64,000 bases of DNA, taken from contig NZ_CP007440.1 in the NCBI RefSeq assembly GCF_001579845.1, forward strand, positions 3,494,029-3,558,028, in the 5' to 3' direction. The notes below the pieces were generated by a model. It saw nothing but the letters and a program-made list of their open reading frames with translations. It ran no database searches and was not told where the DNA came from. The position numbers and the translations under genes were made by a program. The DNA comes from Rhodoplanes sp. Z2-YC6860. GTDB lineage: Bacteria > Pseudomonadota > Alphaproteobacteria > Rhizobiales > Xanthobacteraceae. Positions 36,083-44,940 of the stretch are shown here, piece after piece; within the stretch, counting starts at the first letter, position 1, and each line of letters starts with the position of its first letter.

Positions 36083-37066
36083 ATGAAACTGTGCGTAGTC
36101 CTTGCTGCAATCGGCGTCGCTCTGCTTGCCAGTCTGGCTGGTCCGGTCTCCGCCGAGGATGCGCAGTCCTATCCAAGCAAGCCGGTTCGCATCTTCATTC
36201 CCTACGGCGCGGGCGGCGTCGGGGACCTTACCGTGCGTCTGCTCGCGCAGAAGCTCTCCGAGAGTGCCGGCCAGCAATTCGTCATCGAGAACCGGCCGGG
36301 CGCCGGTGGCTCGCTGTCGGCCAAAGGCGCACTCGGCGCCGAGCCCGACGGCTATTCGCTGGCGCTGACCGGCAACGGGCAGGCCATCAGCATGACGCTG
36401 TTCAAGGGGCGGAGCTATGACGTCCTGACCGACTTCGCGCAGGTGTCGATCACCGCGACTTTCGAAATGCTGCTGGCGGTCAAGAATGAATCGCGGTTCA
36501 AGAACCTCCAGGACGTGCTGGACTTCGCGAAGAAGAATCCCGGCAAGCTGACCCTCGGCGCCATCAATCCCGGCAGCACGCAGAATCTTTCCGCGTATCT
36601 GTTCAAACAGACCGCCGGCATCGAGGTGGCCATCATTCCGTTCAAGACGACACCCGAGGTGGTCACCGCGCTGCTCCGCGGCGACGTCGACATGGGCTTC
36701 GACTTCTATGCTGGATTCCAGGGTGCAATCAGTGACCGGCAGATCCGGATCCTTGCAAGCTCGGGCGAGCATCGCTCGCCGTTGCTGAATGGGGTGCCGA
36801 CCGCAGTGGAGAGCGGTTTGCCGGATTACGTGGTCACGAGCTGGAACGGGCTTTCGAGCCGTGCCGGGACGCCGGACCCGATCGTGCGAAAGCTCAACAA
36901 GCTCGTCGTGACGGCGCTGGAAGACCCGGTGCTTCAGGAGAAGGCGCAGCGGCTCGGCATCGAGGCGCGCGGCAGCACGCCTGAGGCCATGCGCGAGCGC
37001 ATGGCGCACGATATCCTGCGGTGGCGGGGCGTAATCGAAAAGGCCAACCTCGCGGTGACGGAATGA
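36083..37066 (+). CDS. Bug/TctC-family binding protein heading a decarboxylase operon
   Basis: The protein is 327 residues from ATG 36083, with TAGGAG upstream and a signal peptide ending VSAED. Signatures: YPSKPVRIFIPYGAGGVGDL, IENRPGAGGSLSAK and PDGYSLALTGNGQA; the usual DFxPIS is replaced by DFAQVS. The stop is one base before the GTG of the next gene, so translation is coupled with the dihydroxyphthalate-decarboxylase-like protein. The context makes an aromatic dicarboxylate a reasonable ligand guess. Confidence 0.9.
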   Translation: MKLCVVLAAIGVALLASLAGPVSAEDAQSYPSKPVRIFIPYGAGGVGDLTVRLLAQKLSESAGQQFVIENRPGAGGSLSAKGALGAEPDGYSLALTGNGQAISMTLFKGRSYDVLTDFAQVSITATFEMLLAVKNESRFKNLQDVLDFAKKNPGKLTLGAINPGSTQNLSAYLFKQTAGIEVAIIPFKTTPEVVTALLRGDVDMGFDFYAGFQGAISDRQIRILASSGEHRSPLLNGVPTAVESGLPDYVVTSWNGLSSRAGTPDPIVRKLNKLVVTALEDPVLQEKAQRLGIEARGSTPEAMRERMAHDILRWRGVIEKANLAVTE

Positions 37067-37067
37067 A

Positions 37068-38063
37068 GTGGAGACTGCGTTGGCCGACCAACCGCGTCTG
37101 AAGATCGCCATCGCGACCTACGGGCACACCAAGGCGCTCAAGTCCGGCGAGGTGAAGATCGCCGGAGTCGATCCGGATTTCGTCGAGATCGTGCCGATCA
37201 TCGGCGCGTTCCGCCGCATGGTCCGCGACGTCGAGTTCGACGTGTGCGAAATGGCGCCGACCACCTATATGATCGCGCGTGCGCTTGGTGCGCCGTTCAT
37301 CGCGCTGCCGATCTTCATCATGCGGAGGTTTCATCACGGCGGCTTCGTGGTGCGGCCGGATTCCGGCATCAAGGTCCCGAAAGACCTCGAGGGCAAGAGG
37401 GTCGGAGTCCGGGCCTATTCGGTGACGACCGGTGTGTGGACGCGCGGCATCTTCGTCAATGAATACGGCCTCGATTCATCGAAGGTCACCTGGGTGGTCG
37501 ACGACGAGGAACATGTCACGACATTGAAGCTGCCGCCCAATGTCGTGCACGCGCCCGATGGGACGTCGCTCGCCAGCATGATGGCGAGCGACGAACTCCA
37601 GGCGGGCTTCACCGGACCGGCCGGCATCGGCCGCGCGGGGCCGCCGACCGGCGCCTGGGAGCAGGGCGGGCAGACTGCGGCGCAGGTCTATCCCGAGCTT
37701 ATTCCGAACGCGGTAGAGGCCGAAGCGGCGTGGTACCGCCGCACCGGCATCTATCCGATCCACGGCCTGATCGTCGTAAAGACAAAGGTGCTGGCGAAAT
37801 ATCCGTGGGTCGCGCGCTCGCTCTACGACGCGTTCGTCGAAGCGAAGAAGCCCTACATCGCGCATCTGAAGGGGACCGACGGCAATTCGGCCGATGAGAC
37901 GAAGTATCGCGGGCTGATGCTGCTGGTCGGCGACCCGCTGCCTTATGGCCTCGAAGCCAATATGCCGAGCATCGAGGCGATGCTGACCTACGGTCTTCAG
38001 CAACAACTCATTCCCAGGCGCATGCCACTCGAAGAGGTGTTCGTCGATCCGGCAAAATCCTGA
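37068..38063 (+). CDS. 4,5-dihydroxyphthalate decarboxylase-like protein
   Basis: The 331-residue protein is recognised from the PBP2-fold family that includes the 4,5-dihydroxyphthalate decarboxylase of phthalate degradation: LKIAIATYGHTKALKSGEV, then FDVCEMAPTTYMIARALG, LPIFIMRRFHHGGFVVRPDSGI and GKRVGVRAYSVTTGVW. No signal peptide is present. The GTG start at 37068 overlaps nothing but lies one base after the upstream stop; TTG 37080 is a weaker alternative. It is placed between a Bug gene and an amidohydrolase gene, consistent with an aromatic acid route. Many members of this family have untested function, so the decarboxylase activity is inferred. Confidence 0.78.
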   Translation: METALADQPRLKIAIATYGHTKALKSGEVKIAGVDPDFVEIVPIIGAFRRMVRDVEFDVCEMAPTTYMIARALGAPFIALPIFIMRRFHHGGFVVRPDSGIKVPKDLEGKRVGVRAYSVTTGVWTRGIFVNEYGLDSSKVTWVVDDEEHVTTLKLPPNVVHAPDGTSLASMMASDELQAGFTGPAGIGRAGPPTGAWEQGGQTAAQVYPELIPNAVEAEAAWYRRTGIYPIHGLIVVKTKVLAKYPWVARSLYDAFVEAKKPYIAHLKGTDGNSADETKYRGLMLLVGDPLPYGLEANMPSIEAMLTYGLQQQLIPRRMPLEEVFVDPAKS

Positions 38064-38087
38064 TCATTGGAAGGGACTGAAATCTCC

Positions 38088-38939
38088 ATGGCTTCGATCG
38101 TCGATATCCATCCGCACGTCATCTCGACCGACAACAAGCGCTTTCCGCTCAATCCGCTCGGCGGCAAGCAATCGACCTGGTCGGTGGAGCGGCCGACGCC
38201 GCACGAGGCGCTGGTCGCCGCGATGGACAAAGCCGGCGTCGCCAAGGCCGCGATCGTCCATGCCTCGACCGCCTACGGATATGACAACTCGTACGTGGCC
38301 GAGGCGATCGCGGCGCATCCCGGCCGCTTCACCGGTGTGTTCTCGATCGATGTGCTCGCGCCCGATGCCGTCGAGAAGATGAAGCTCTGGATCGGCAAGG
38401 GCTTCTCCGGCATGCGGTTGTTCACCACCGGCAGCACCATGCCGGGGCAGGCGACCTGGTTCGACGATCCACGCTCATTTCCGGCCTGGGATTATGCGGG
38501 CAAGGCCGGCATTCCGGTCTGCATGCAGATGACGCCGCAGGGGTTTCCGCAGCTTCGCGGCCTCATCGAGCGCTTCCCGAATGTTCGCATGATCCTCGAC
38601 CACTTGGCGCGGCCGAAGCTCGTCGACGGCCCGCCTTATGCGGCCGACGGCGAATTCCTCGATCTTGCGAAATATCCGACGGTGTTCCTGAAGCTCACGC
38701 CGCTCAACGTCTCGCCGGAGAACTGGGGCAAGGCCACGCCCGAAACCTGGTTTAGGACCTTGATCGACCGCTTCGGCGCAGATCGCATCGCCTGGGGCTC
38801 GAACTTCCCGGCGACTGACGACACGCTGTCAGGGATTCTTGGGAAGGCGCAAGCCGCGCTGGCTTTTGCCAGCAAACAGGAGCGCGATTGGATCTTCGGC
38901 GGCACCGCGCAGCGGCTCTATCCTTCGTTGAAGGATTGA
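38088..38939 (+). CDS. Amidohydrolase_2 family TIM-barrel hydrolase
   Basis: The protein is 283 residues from ATG 38088; an in-frame TTG 21 bases upstream is less likely. The metal motif at the N-terminus is DIHPHV. MILDHLARPKLVDG and the final IAWGSNFPAT follow the family pattern, with Asn where the amidohydrolase at 10018-10992 has Asp. Members hydrolyse lactones or decarboxylate aromatic acids. No signal peptide is seen, unlike that relative. It starts 24 bases after the decarboxylase-like gene and ends the operon; it is convergent with the next Bug gene, with 15 bases between the stops. Confidence 0.82.
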   Translation: MASIVDIHPHVISTDNKRFPLNPLGGKQSTWSVERPTPHEALVAAMDKAGVAKAAIVHASTAYGYDNSYVAEAIAAHPGRFTGVFSIDVLAPDAVEKMKLWIGKGFSGMRLFTTGSTMPGQATWFDDPRSFPAWDYAGKAGIPVCMQMTPQGFPQLRGLIERFPNVRMILDHLARPKLVDGPPYAADGEFLDLAKYPTVFLKLTPLNVSPENWGKATPETWFRTLIDRFGADRIAWGSNFPATDDTLSGILGKAQAALAFASKQERDWIFGGTAQRLYPSLKD

Positions 38940-38954
38940 GCGGACGCGCGCCGG

Positions 38955-39983
38955 CTACTCCATCATCTGCGCGATCTTCTCGGCGACGGCGGGCGGCAAG
39001 CCGAGCGTGTCGCGAACGATGTCGTCGATCTCCTGGCCGGTCGCGCCGTCGATCATCAGCTTGCGCTTCTCGCAGGCCGCGACGAAGTCCGGGTCTTGCA
39101 ACATCGCCTGGAACGCGGCGCGCAGGGCCGCAAGCCGCTCCGGCGGCACGCCGGGTGTTGTCAGGATCGAGCGGCCAATATCGCCGGTTGCGGCCGCCGC
39201 ATGCAGCACCTCGCGGCCTTCGTCGGTCTGCGCAAGCTCCGGCAAGGTCGGTACGTTTGGCAGAAGTTTGTGCCGCTTCAGCGACGCCTGGTAGAGGATC
39301 ACGGCTTCGCCGTTGCGCACCCAGCCGGGGTGGCTGACGAGAATGCCGGGCAGCCCGTAGGCCCCGACGATGTCGACCTCGCCGCGCTCCATCGCGAGCA
39401 GGATGTTGATCGTGCCGCTATAGCCACGGATCAGCTTGAACTTCGCGCCCGCATGCTTGTTGAGCGCGGTCGGGAACAGCACGGTGGTCGATCCGCCACC
39501 CGAGACGCCGACAGCGTACTGTTTCTTGCGTGCATCATCGAACGATGTGATGCCGCTTTTGGGGAGCGCCGCTCCGACGTCGATGTTGGTCACGACGCGA
39601 CCCAGATAGGGCATCTTCGACACGTCGATCTTGGCGCCGGTGTTGGTCAAGCTGTCGATGGCGAGCGTCTGGGCGAGGCTGCCCAGCACGGTGCCGTCCT
39701 TGGGCGCAACGTCGTACATGTATTTCGCCGCGACGAAGGAGCCGGCGCCCGGCATGTTCTGCGCGATGATGGTCGGGTTGCCGGGGAGGTGGCGCGGCAG
39801 AAACTCGGCGACCAGCCGGCCGTAGATGTCGTAACCGCCGCCCGGCCCATAGCCGATCAGCATGCGCATCGTCTTGCCGCGGTAGAAATCCTCGATTGGC
39901 TCGGCGCGAGCCTGCAAAGCCATCAGCGCGATCGCTGCAGCGATCGCGGCCGCAAGGGTGCCGCTTAGACGTTTGCCTGGCAC
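38955..39983 (-). CDS. Divergent Bug/TctC-type binding protein
   Basis: The protein is 342 residues from GTG 39983, the first possible start because an in-frame stop lies just upstream. The signal peptide ends LQARAEP. The fold signatures are altered compared with the other Bug proteins here: DFYRGKTMRMLIGYGPGGGYD, IAQNMPGAGSFVAAKYMYD and PKDGTVLGSLA. This is the subgroup with FYRGK before the first strand and often a different ligand range. It lies downstream of the polysaccharide deacetylase gene on the same strand, with a hairpin between them. Confidence 0.8.
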   Translation of the reverse strand: MPGKRLSGTLAAAIAAAIALMALQARAEPIEDFYRGKTMRMLIGYGPGGGYDIYGRLVAEFLPRHLPGNPTIIAQNMPGAGSFVAAKYMYDVAPKDGTVLGSLAQTLAIDSLTNTGAKIDVSKMPYLGRVVTNIDVGAALPKSGITSFDDARKKQYAVGVSGGGSTTVLFPTALNKHAGAKFKLIRGYSGTINILLAMERGEVDIVGAYGLPGILVSHPGWVRNGEAVILYQASLKRHKLLPNVPTLPELAQTDEGREVLHAAAATGDIGRSILTTPGVPPERLAALRAAFQAMLQDPDFVAACEKRKLMIDGATGQEIDDIVRDTLGLPPAVAEKIAQMME

Positions 39984-40014
39984 GGTTCACCGCCGTCTTG
40001 AGTGCGTTTCCTCC

Positions 40015-40046
40015 ACGGTTGAGCGGGATGTTGCCCGCTCAACCGT
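40015..40046 (-). terminator. Perfect 13-bp hairpin after the deacetylase gene
   Basis: ACGGTTGAGCGGG (40015-40027) pairs completely with CCCGCTCAACCGT (40034-40046), with a 6-base loop. On the minus strand it follows the deacetylase stop by 45 bases and precedes the Bug start by 31. There is no T run, and GGAGG (revcomp of 40010-40014) lies directly behind it. Confidence 0.55.
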
Positions 40047-40091
40047 CTTGCGTCTGTCCGGTCTTCGCCGGATCGAGACGATCAGCGCGCT

Positions 40092-40958
40092 TCAGCCCGC
40101 AGCGCGGAGCTTGTCGGCCTCGGCCTTGAACACGTTGTTCAGGCAGTATTCGGCGAGCTCGATGCCTGTCGGAAACCAAAGGCTATCGCCGGCGACCTTC
40201 CGCATGTGCTGGACGATGCCGCGCAGCGCAAGCGTGCGGCCCGGCCGGCCGATGATGTACGGGTGCATCGTGAACGGAATGTACTTCGGCCGCTCCGGCG
40301 TGCTCTCCGAATAGAGCTCCTCGAAATAAGCCTTCCAGGTCTCGAGCCCGTGATACGGATTGCCGTATTCGCCGTGGCGGTGGCCGAACAACGTGCCGTC
40401 GCCGAACGGCTGCCGCGGCAGCTCAACCAGGAGCTTGCCGTCCTTCTCCCAGAGGAACGGCAGTTCCTCGTGGAAGCAGTTGGTGTTGAACGTGAAGCCG
40501 TTCTCGATCAGCAGCTCGATGGTGTTGGTGCTCTGCGTGCACGAGCGCCAGCCATAGCAGCGCCGCCCGGTGCGCTTCTGGATCATGGCGATGGTCTTCT
40601 TCATGATCGGATCTTCCTGCTCGCGCGGCAGGTAGCGGGCGATCTCGTGGTTGTAGCCGTGGCCTTCGACCACATGGCCGTGATCGAGGATGGCCTGCAC
40701 GGCTTCCGGAAAGCGCTCGGCGATCGCGCCGCAGGTGAGGAACGTCGCCTTGATGTTCTCTTCCTTCAGGATGCGCAGCAGCCGGTAGATCGCATGATGC
40801 GGGCCGTACTCGCCCTGGCTCCACATTTCGTAGTTGAGGATGCCGTTCTTGTCCGGCTTCACGTCCTCGCCGCCCTGGAAATCGAAGGTCAGAAAAACCG
40901 CGGCGCGTTCGCCTTTGGGCCAACGGATCAGATGGTCGTAGTGATATTCCTTGAGCAT
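40092..40958 (-). CDS. Polysaccharide deacetylase family protein (PuuE/PgdA-like)
   Basis: The 288-residue protein has a NodB-type fold: catalytic Asp26 in TFDFQGGED, metal histidines in VEGHGYNHE (His100, His104) and the C-terminal FTMHPYIIGRPGR. The lack of a signal peptide and the HPYIIGRPGR ending resemble cytoplasmic relatives such as PuuE-type allantoinase and the HpPgdA-like group rather than chitin deacetylases. So it may act on a small amide or cyclic compound. The gene is divergent from a LysR regulator, with a 214-base shared promoter region that contains dyads, which suggests control by that regulator. Confidence 0.82.
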   Translation of the reverse strand: MLKEYHYDHLIRWPKGERAAVFLTFDFQGGEDVKPDKNGILNYEMWSQGEYGPHHAIYRLLRILKEENIKATFLTCGAIAERFPEAVQAILDHGHVVEGHGYNHEIARYLPREQEDPIMKKTIAMIQKRTGRRCYGWRSCTQSTNTIELLIENGFTFNTNCFHEELPFLWEKDGKLLVELPRQPFGDGTLFGHRHGEYGNPYHGLETWKAYFEELYSESTPERPKYIPFTMHPYIIGRPGRTLALRGIVQHMRKVAGDSLWFPTGIELAEYCLNNVFKAEADKLRAAG

Positions 40959-41059
40959 GGCGTTTCCCTCGGAGGCTTGGAGCAGGATGTAAAACTCACG
41001 CTCCTTGAACTGCCGGCGATTCTACGTCCGGGCCCGCCCGGCCGGTAGCTTCGATCGCA

Positions 41060-41074
41060 GAACAACAGTTGTTC
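41060..41074. promoter_or_regulatory. Palindrome in the deacetylase-LysR intergenic region
   Basis: GAACAAC-A-GTTGTTC is a perfect 15-base palindrome roughly midway between the divergent starts (40958 and 41173). A second dyad, CTGGAA-CGAC-TTCCAG, lies at 41131-41146. Both are candidate binding sites for the LysR protein encoded at 41173; the placement supports this, but no test is possible from sequence alone. Confidence 0.4.
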
Positions 41075-41172
41075 CTGGGATCGGTGGACAGCTTGACGAA
41101 GGCTCGGCCATCCTCCTGAATCTTGAGCGTCTGGAACGACTTCCAGGAAAACCGGCACACGAGATTCGGCAC

Positions 41173-42075
41173 ATGTCCTTTACGGCGCCGCTGCGGGACT
41201 TGAACAAGCTCAACACGTTCGTCCGCGTGGCGCAGCGCCGGAGCTTCACCAAGGCCGCGGCCGAGCTTCGCACCACACCATCGGTGATCAGCAAGCGCAT
41301 CAAAGAGCTCGAAGAGGCCTTGGGCTTCACGCTATTGAACCGCTCGACGCACGGCCTGACGCTCACCGATGCAGGCGAGGGGCTGTTCCAGAACTGCCTG
41401 GAGATGCTCGCCAAGGTCGACGACTACGTCACCGAGCGGCGCAACATCGAGGCCGGACCATTCGGCACGCTGCGCGTGCTCGCGGCGAGCGACTACGCGC
41501 AGCACGTGCTGGCGCCGCTGACCATCCGGTTCGGCAAGAGCCGCCCCGGCCTCCGCGTGCATGTTGCCGCAATGCCGAGCCATGCGGTTGCGGCTGAAGA
41601 TGGTTTCGACGTGATCGTGAGCCAGCACAAGCCGCCGATCCCGGGATTGGTCGGGCTCGATCTCGGCGCCATTCGGCATGTGATCTGTGCGTCGCCGGCC
41701 TATTTGCAGAAGTCCGGGCGGCCGAAGGCGCCACAGGACCTCCGGGAGCACAACTGCCTGGCCGACTTTTACGGCGGACCGAAAACCTGGCCTTTTCAGA
41801 ATTCCGCCCGGCCGCTGCTCATCGAGGTGAAGGGATCGCTGTCATCCGACAGCAATGCCGTCCTGATCGAGATGGCGCTGCAGGGCAGTGGAATTATCCG
41901 CGTGCCGTTCTATGCGGTGAAGGCTGAAATCGCCGCCAAGAAGCTCGAGGTCGTGCTCAAGAACCTGTCGTTGTCGCCGGAACGGCTGGGCGTCTACTAC
42001 GCCAAGGGCAAGCGACTGCCCGCCAAAACAGCGGAGTTCATTGCTTTCCTGCAAAGCTCGCTCGAAGAATCCTAG
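41173..42075 (+). CDS. LysR-family transcriptional regulator
   Basis: The protein is 300 residues from ATG 41173; the open frame upstream is ignored because the helix-turn-helix starts here. Residues about 8-66 form the winged helix (LNKLNTFVRVAQRRSFTKAA, then TPSVISKRIKELEEALG). The rest is a periplasmic-binding-like effector domain (from GTLRVLAASDYAQHVLAPL). It is divergent from the deacetylase gene, so it probably controls that gene and itself. Its TAG stop shares bases with the stop of the convergent aldolase gene (CTAG at 42072-42075). Confidence 0.9.
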   Translation: MSFTAPLRDLNKLNTFVRVAQRRSFTKAAAELRTTPSVISKRIKELEEALGFTLLNRSTHGLTLTDAGEGLFQNCLEMLAKVDDYVTERRNIEAGPFGTLRVLAASDYAQHVLAPLTIRFGKSRPGLRVHVAAMPSHAVAAEDGFDVIVSQHKPPIPGLVGLDLGAIRHVICASPAYLQKSGRPKAPQDLREHNCLADFYGGPKTWPFQNSARPLLIEVKGSLSSDSNAVLIEMALQGSGIIRVPFYAVKAEIAAKKLEVVLKNLSLSPERLGVYYAKGKRLPAKTAEFIAFLQSSLEES

Positions 42076-42902
42076 TTCTTCGGCAACCGGCTTTTCAGGT
42101 TCTCCCAAGGCCTCGCAACATCGAACACCTCGGTCGAATGCATCTTGATCTCGTCGTCGTTGAGATAGACCACCTCGCCGCCGAGTGCGATGGCGTCCAA
42201 CTCCGCCTTGGCGTTCAGGTGCGTGTAGACGGCGCGGAACACCGCCCAGGGCAGTGACGCGCCGACCACGGCCATGCCGTGGCTGCGAATGAGCACGACC
42301 GAATCCTGGCCGAGGGTCTTGGCGAGTGCCGCACCAAGCTTGGCGTTGTTGACCATCAGCTTGCCGCGCAGGCTCGGATCGTCCCTGGAGACATCGCGAT
42401 GGTCCAACACCGAGACGCCTTTGACCGGAAGGAAACCGGACATGTGGATCAGCGGCCGCAGCGGACGGCTCGGCGAAACGCTGAATGGAACGACAGCGGG
42501 CGAATGGCTGTGCACGATCGCCTGCACGTCGGGGCGCACGCGGTAGATCTCGCCATGGATGAAGCGCTCGCCGTTGGTGCGCGGCGCGTTGGGATCGACC
42601 GGCGCGCTGTTGATGTCGAGTTCGACGATGTCCTTCGGGGTCACGAGGCCGGGCGGCATGGCCTTCGGCATGAAATAGTGGTTCGGGTTTTTCAGCGAGC
42701 GCACCGTAACGTGGCCGAAGCTGTCGAGCACGCCTTCATTGACCGGGACGCGGCTGGCGATCGCGAGATCGGCGATGCGCTGCTCGTCCGTGTCGGGCTC
42801 CTTCGGCAGGCCTTCGCGGGGCCCGCTGGTCTGGGCGAACGCGCCGCCACACACGACAACGAGAGCAATGAACAGCAGGGACATGTTTCGGGAATGCCGC
42901 AT
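42072..42902 (-). CDS. Exported class II aldolase/adducin-domain protein
   Basis: The protein is 276 residues from ATG 42902 (GGAG upstream). A clear Sec signal (MSLLFIALVVVCGGAFAQT) is unusual, because class II aldolases are mostly cytoplasmic. The domain from about residue 40 has DSFGHVTVR, IHGEIYRVRPDVQAIVHSHSPAVVPFS and RSHGMAVVGAS; His residues in HSHS and SHG match metal ligands. Relatives act as aldolases or decarboxylases on sugar or hydroxy acids. It follows the LysR gene at 42946 by 43 bases on the same strand. Function in the periplasm is unknown. Confidence 0.8.
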   Translation of the reverse strand: MRHSRNMSLLFIALVVVCGGAFAQTSGPREGLPKEPDTDEQRIADLAIASRVPVNEGVLDSFGHVTVRSLKNPNHYFMPKAMPPGLVTPKDIVELDINSAPVDPNAPRTNGERFIHGEIYRVRPDVQAIVHSHSPAVVPFSVSPSRPLRPLIHMSGFLPVKGVSVLDHRDVSRDDPSLRGKLMVNNAKLGAALAKTLGQDSVVLIRSHGMAVVGASLPWAVFRAVYTHLNAKAELDAIALGGEVVYLNDDEIKMHSTEVFDVARPWENLKSRLPKN

Positions 42903-42945
42903 GATCGAGCTCCGGCTGAGACGAGGCGCGGCATTCAACGCTGAA

Positions 42946-43857
42946 CTAGAGCGAGTTGTAAACCTCCCTGATCTGCTGGCGCAGCCAGGCCTGCTTGCCA
43001 TCGCGATCGCTTCGCGCATGCCAGATCATGTTGGTTGCGATCTTGCCGACCGCGAGTGGCACCCTTCGTTTGACGAGACCGAACGAGCGTTCGAACACCA
43101 TCGACGCCAGCGCAGTGAACACGCCTATCATCTCGCTGTGCTTCAGAAGGTTGGGCACGGCCGTGTAGTTGGACACCGACACCTGGGCGCGGCGCTTGAG
43201 GTTGTAGCGTTCCAGCAGTTCGTCGAAGATCGCGATGCGCCCGCCGCTCGCGCTGACGACGAGATGCGGATAGGACAGCACTGCGCCGATGTTAAATCTG
43301 GCCTTCGACTTGGCGATCGGATGATTGGGGCGAAAGACGCAGAACAAGTCCTCGTCCATGAGAAATTCCGAGCTGACATGCTTCGGCTTCTCATCGAACC
43401 AACCGAGTGCCACGTCGATCCGGTCCTGCTCGAGGAGGTCGACGGCGTGGCGCCGGTCGGCCGTCATCAGGTGCAGATCGAGCGATGGCGCCATCTTCGC
43501 CAGGCGCTTTGTCAGTTGCGGGATCACCGCGAGCGTCAGGCGGTCGGGCATGCTGATGCGGCAGACGCCGGTGGTGCGCGACGGATCGAACGACGCCTCG
43601 TGAAAGATGCGCTCGTCGATCAGCGTCATCACCTCGCGCAGCGGCCCGCGCAAGGCCTCGGCACGAGGTGTCAGCGTCATGCCGCTCGGCCCGCGCACCA
43701 GGAGCTCGTCGCTCAGCGTGCCGCGAAGCCGATGCAGCGCGTTGCTGATCGCCGGCTGCGAACGGCTCAACTGCTGGCCGGCTTTGGTGACGTTGCGTTC
43801 GGCGATCAGCGCATCCAAAACCTTCAAAAGGTTGAGGTCGAACTCTTTGGGGCGCAT
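42946..43857 (-). CDS. LysR-family transcriptional regulator (NodD-like subgroup)
   Basis: The 303-residue protein has its DNA-binding domain at residues 5-65 (FDLNLLKVLDALIAERNVTK, then SRSQPAISNALHRLR) and an effector domain from about residue 90. The DLNLL opening and MTLTPRAEAL are typical for the NodD/NahR/LinR side of the family, which often senses aromatic compounds. Two N7 dyads lie just upstream of its start, suggesting autoregulation. It is followed on the same strand by the exported aldolase gene, its most likely target. Confidence 0.9.
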   Translation of the reverse strand: MRPKEFDLNLLKVLDALIAERNVTKAGQQLSRSQPAISNALHRLRGTLSDELLVRGPSGMTLTPRAEALRGPLREVMTLIDERIFHEASFDPSRTTGVCRISMPDRLTLAVIPQLTKRLAKMAPSLDLHLMTADRRHAVDLLEQDRIDVALGWFDEKPKHVSSEFLMDEDLFCVFRPNHPIAKSKARFNIGAVLSYPHLVVSASGGRIAIFDELLERYNLKRRAQVSVSNYTAVPNLLKHSEMIGVFTALASMVFERSFGLVKRRVPLAVGKIATNMIWHARSDRDGKQAWLRQQIREVYNSL

Positions 43858-43864
43858 GGCGGGT

Positions 43865-43900
43865 CATTCGTTTTGTGAATGGTGATCCCTTTGTAGGATC
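43865..43900 (-). promoter_or_regulatory. Two adjacent T-N11-A dyads (LysR boxes) before the LysR gene
   Basis: CATTC-N7-GAATG (43865-43881) and GATCC-N7-GGATC (43884-43900) both have the arm spacing of LysR-type boxes, with centres 19 bases apart, close to two helical turns. The first is only 8 bases from the ATG at 43857. The dyads are seen; binding by the adjacent regulator is inferred. Confidence 0.5.
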
Positions 43901-43938
43901 GGCGTCACGAATGAACAAGCTTGCCAGGCATCGGCGGC

Positions 43939-44895
43939 CTAAAAGATGCGTGTCTCACCTTCGTCCAGAACAACGAATTGGCCGTCTGGTATCCCACCCT
44001 GCAGGAGCGCGCGGGCCAGTTCCTGCTTCGGCTCATCGATCGGTTCAGGGGTGAGCTGGAACGTCCCGAAATGCATTCCGATGCTCTGCTTCGCGCCAAG
44101 ATCGCAATGCGCGCGGATGGCCTCGGCCGGATTCATGTGGATAGGCTGCATGAACCATCGGGGCTCGTAGGCGCCAATCCCAAGAATGGCAACGTCCGGG
44201 GAGCCGAGGCGGGTTTTGATATCGGAGAAATGCGTCGAGTATCCGCCGTCGCCGCCGTAATAAATGCGGCGCTCTTGAAATTCGAGCATGTAGCCGCCCC
44301 ACAGGCTCTTTTGCCGATCGAACAGGCCGCGCGCCGAGAAATGCTGTGCGGGAACGAAAGTAATCTTCGGCGCATCGTGGAAGCGAACGTCGTCCCACCA
44401 GTCGAGTTCGTGAATTTTGATATAGCCAAGCTGCGCGACAAGCCGCGCGTCGCTGTGGGCGGTGACGATGGTCGGACTGCAACGTTGCCGCAATCGCTTG
44501 AGCGTCGCGACGTCCAGATGGTCATAGTGATTGTGGCTGAGGAGAACGATGTCAACCGGAGGCAGATCGTCGAATGGCACGCCGGGGGCGCGCACGCGTT
44601 TCGGGCCGGCCCAGCGAACGGGGCTGGCGCGCTGCGACCAGACCGGATCGGTCAGGATGGTGACGCCATTGATCTGAATCAGAAACGTCGCGTGGTTGAC
44701 GAATGTGATCGCGGCTTCATTGGCGCCAAGAGGCAATTGAAGCCGGGGAACGCCCTTGTTCTCGATCCATCGAGGCCAGCGCGCTTTCGGCTCGCGCATC
44801 ATTCTCAGGGTGCTGCGCCGCGAGGGCGCAAAATCGCTCGGCAAGGTTGGATTGAAGAAGCGCTTGCCGTCGAAGTGATCGGACACGGGGGCCAT
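43939..44895 (-). CDS. MBL-fold metal-dependent hydrolase (NAPE-PLD/UlaG-like)
   Basis: The 318-residue protein has the metal site HNHYDH at residues 121-126 and the preceding FVNHATFLIQINGVTILTDP of the N-acylphosphatidylethanolamine phospholipase D-like group. GGDGGYSTHF and the final MHFGTFQL complete the metal ligands. There is no signal peptide. In bacteria these proteins are phosphodiesterases or lactonases of mostly unknown substrate. A 65-residue hypothetical gene ends 45 bases upstream on the same strand. Confidence 0.87.
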   Translation of the reverse strand: MAPVSDHFDGKRFFNPTLPSDFAPSRRSTLRMMREPKARWPRWIENKGVPRLQLPLGANEAAITFVNHATFLIQINGVTILTDPVWSQRASPVRWAGPKRVRAPGVPFDDLPPVDIVLLSHNHYDHLDVATLKRLRQRCSPTIVTAHSDARLVAQLGYIKIHELDWWDDVRFHDAPKITFVPAQHFSARGLFDRQKSLWGGYMLEFQERRIYYGGDGGYSTHFSDIKTRLGSPDVAILGIGAYEPRWFMQPIHMNPAEAIRAHCDLGAKQSIGMHFGTFQLTPEPIDEPKQELARALLQGGIPDGQFVVLDEGETRIF

Positions 44896-44940
44896 CGCGA
44901 GATGTGCGGCCGAGGCGCTGATCGATTTAAGCCAGAAGCC

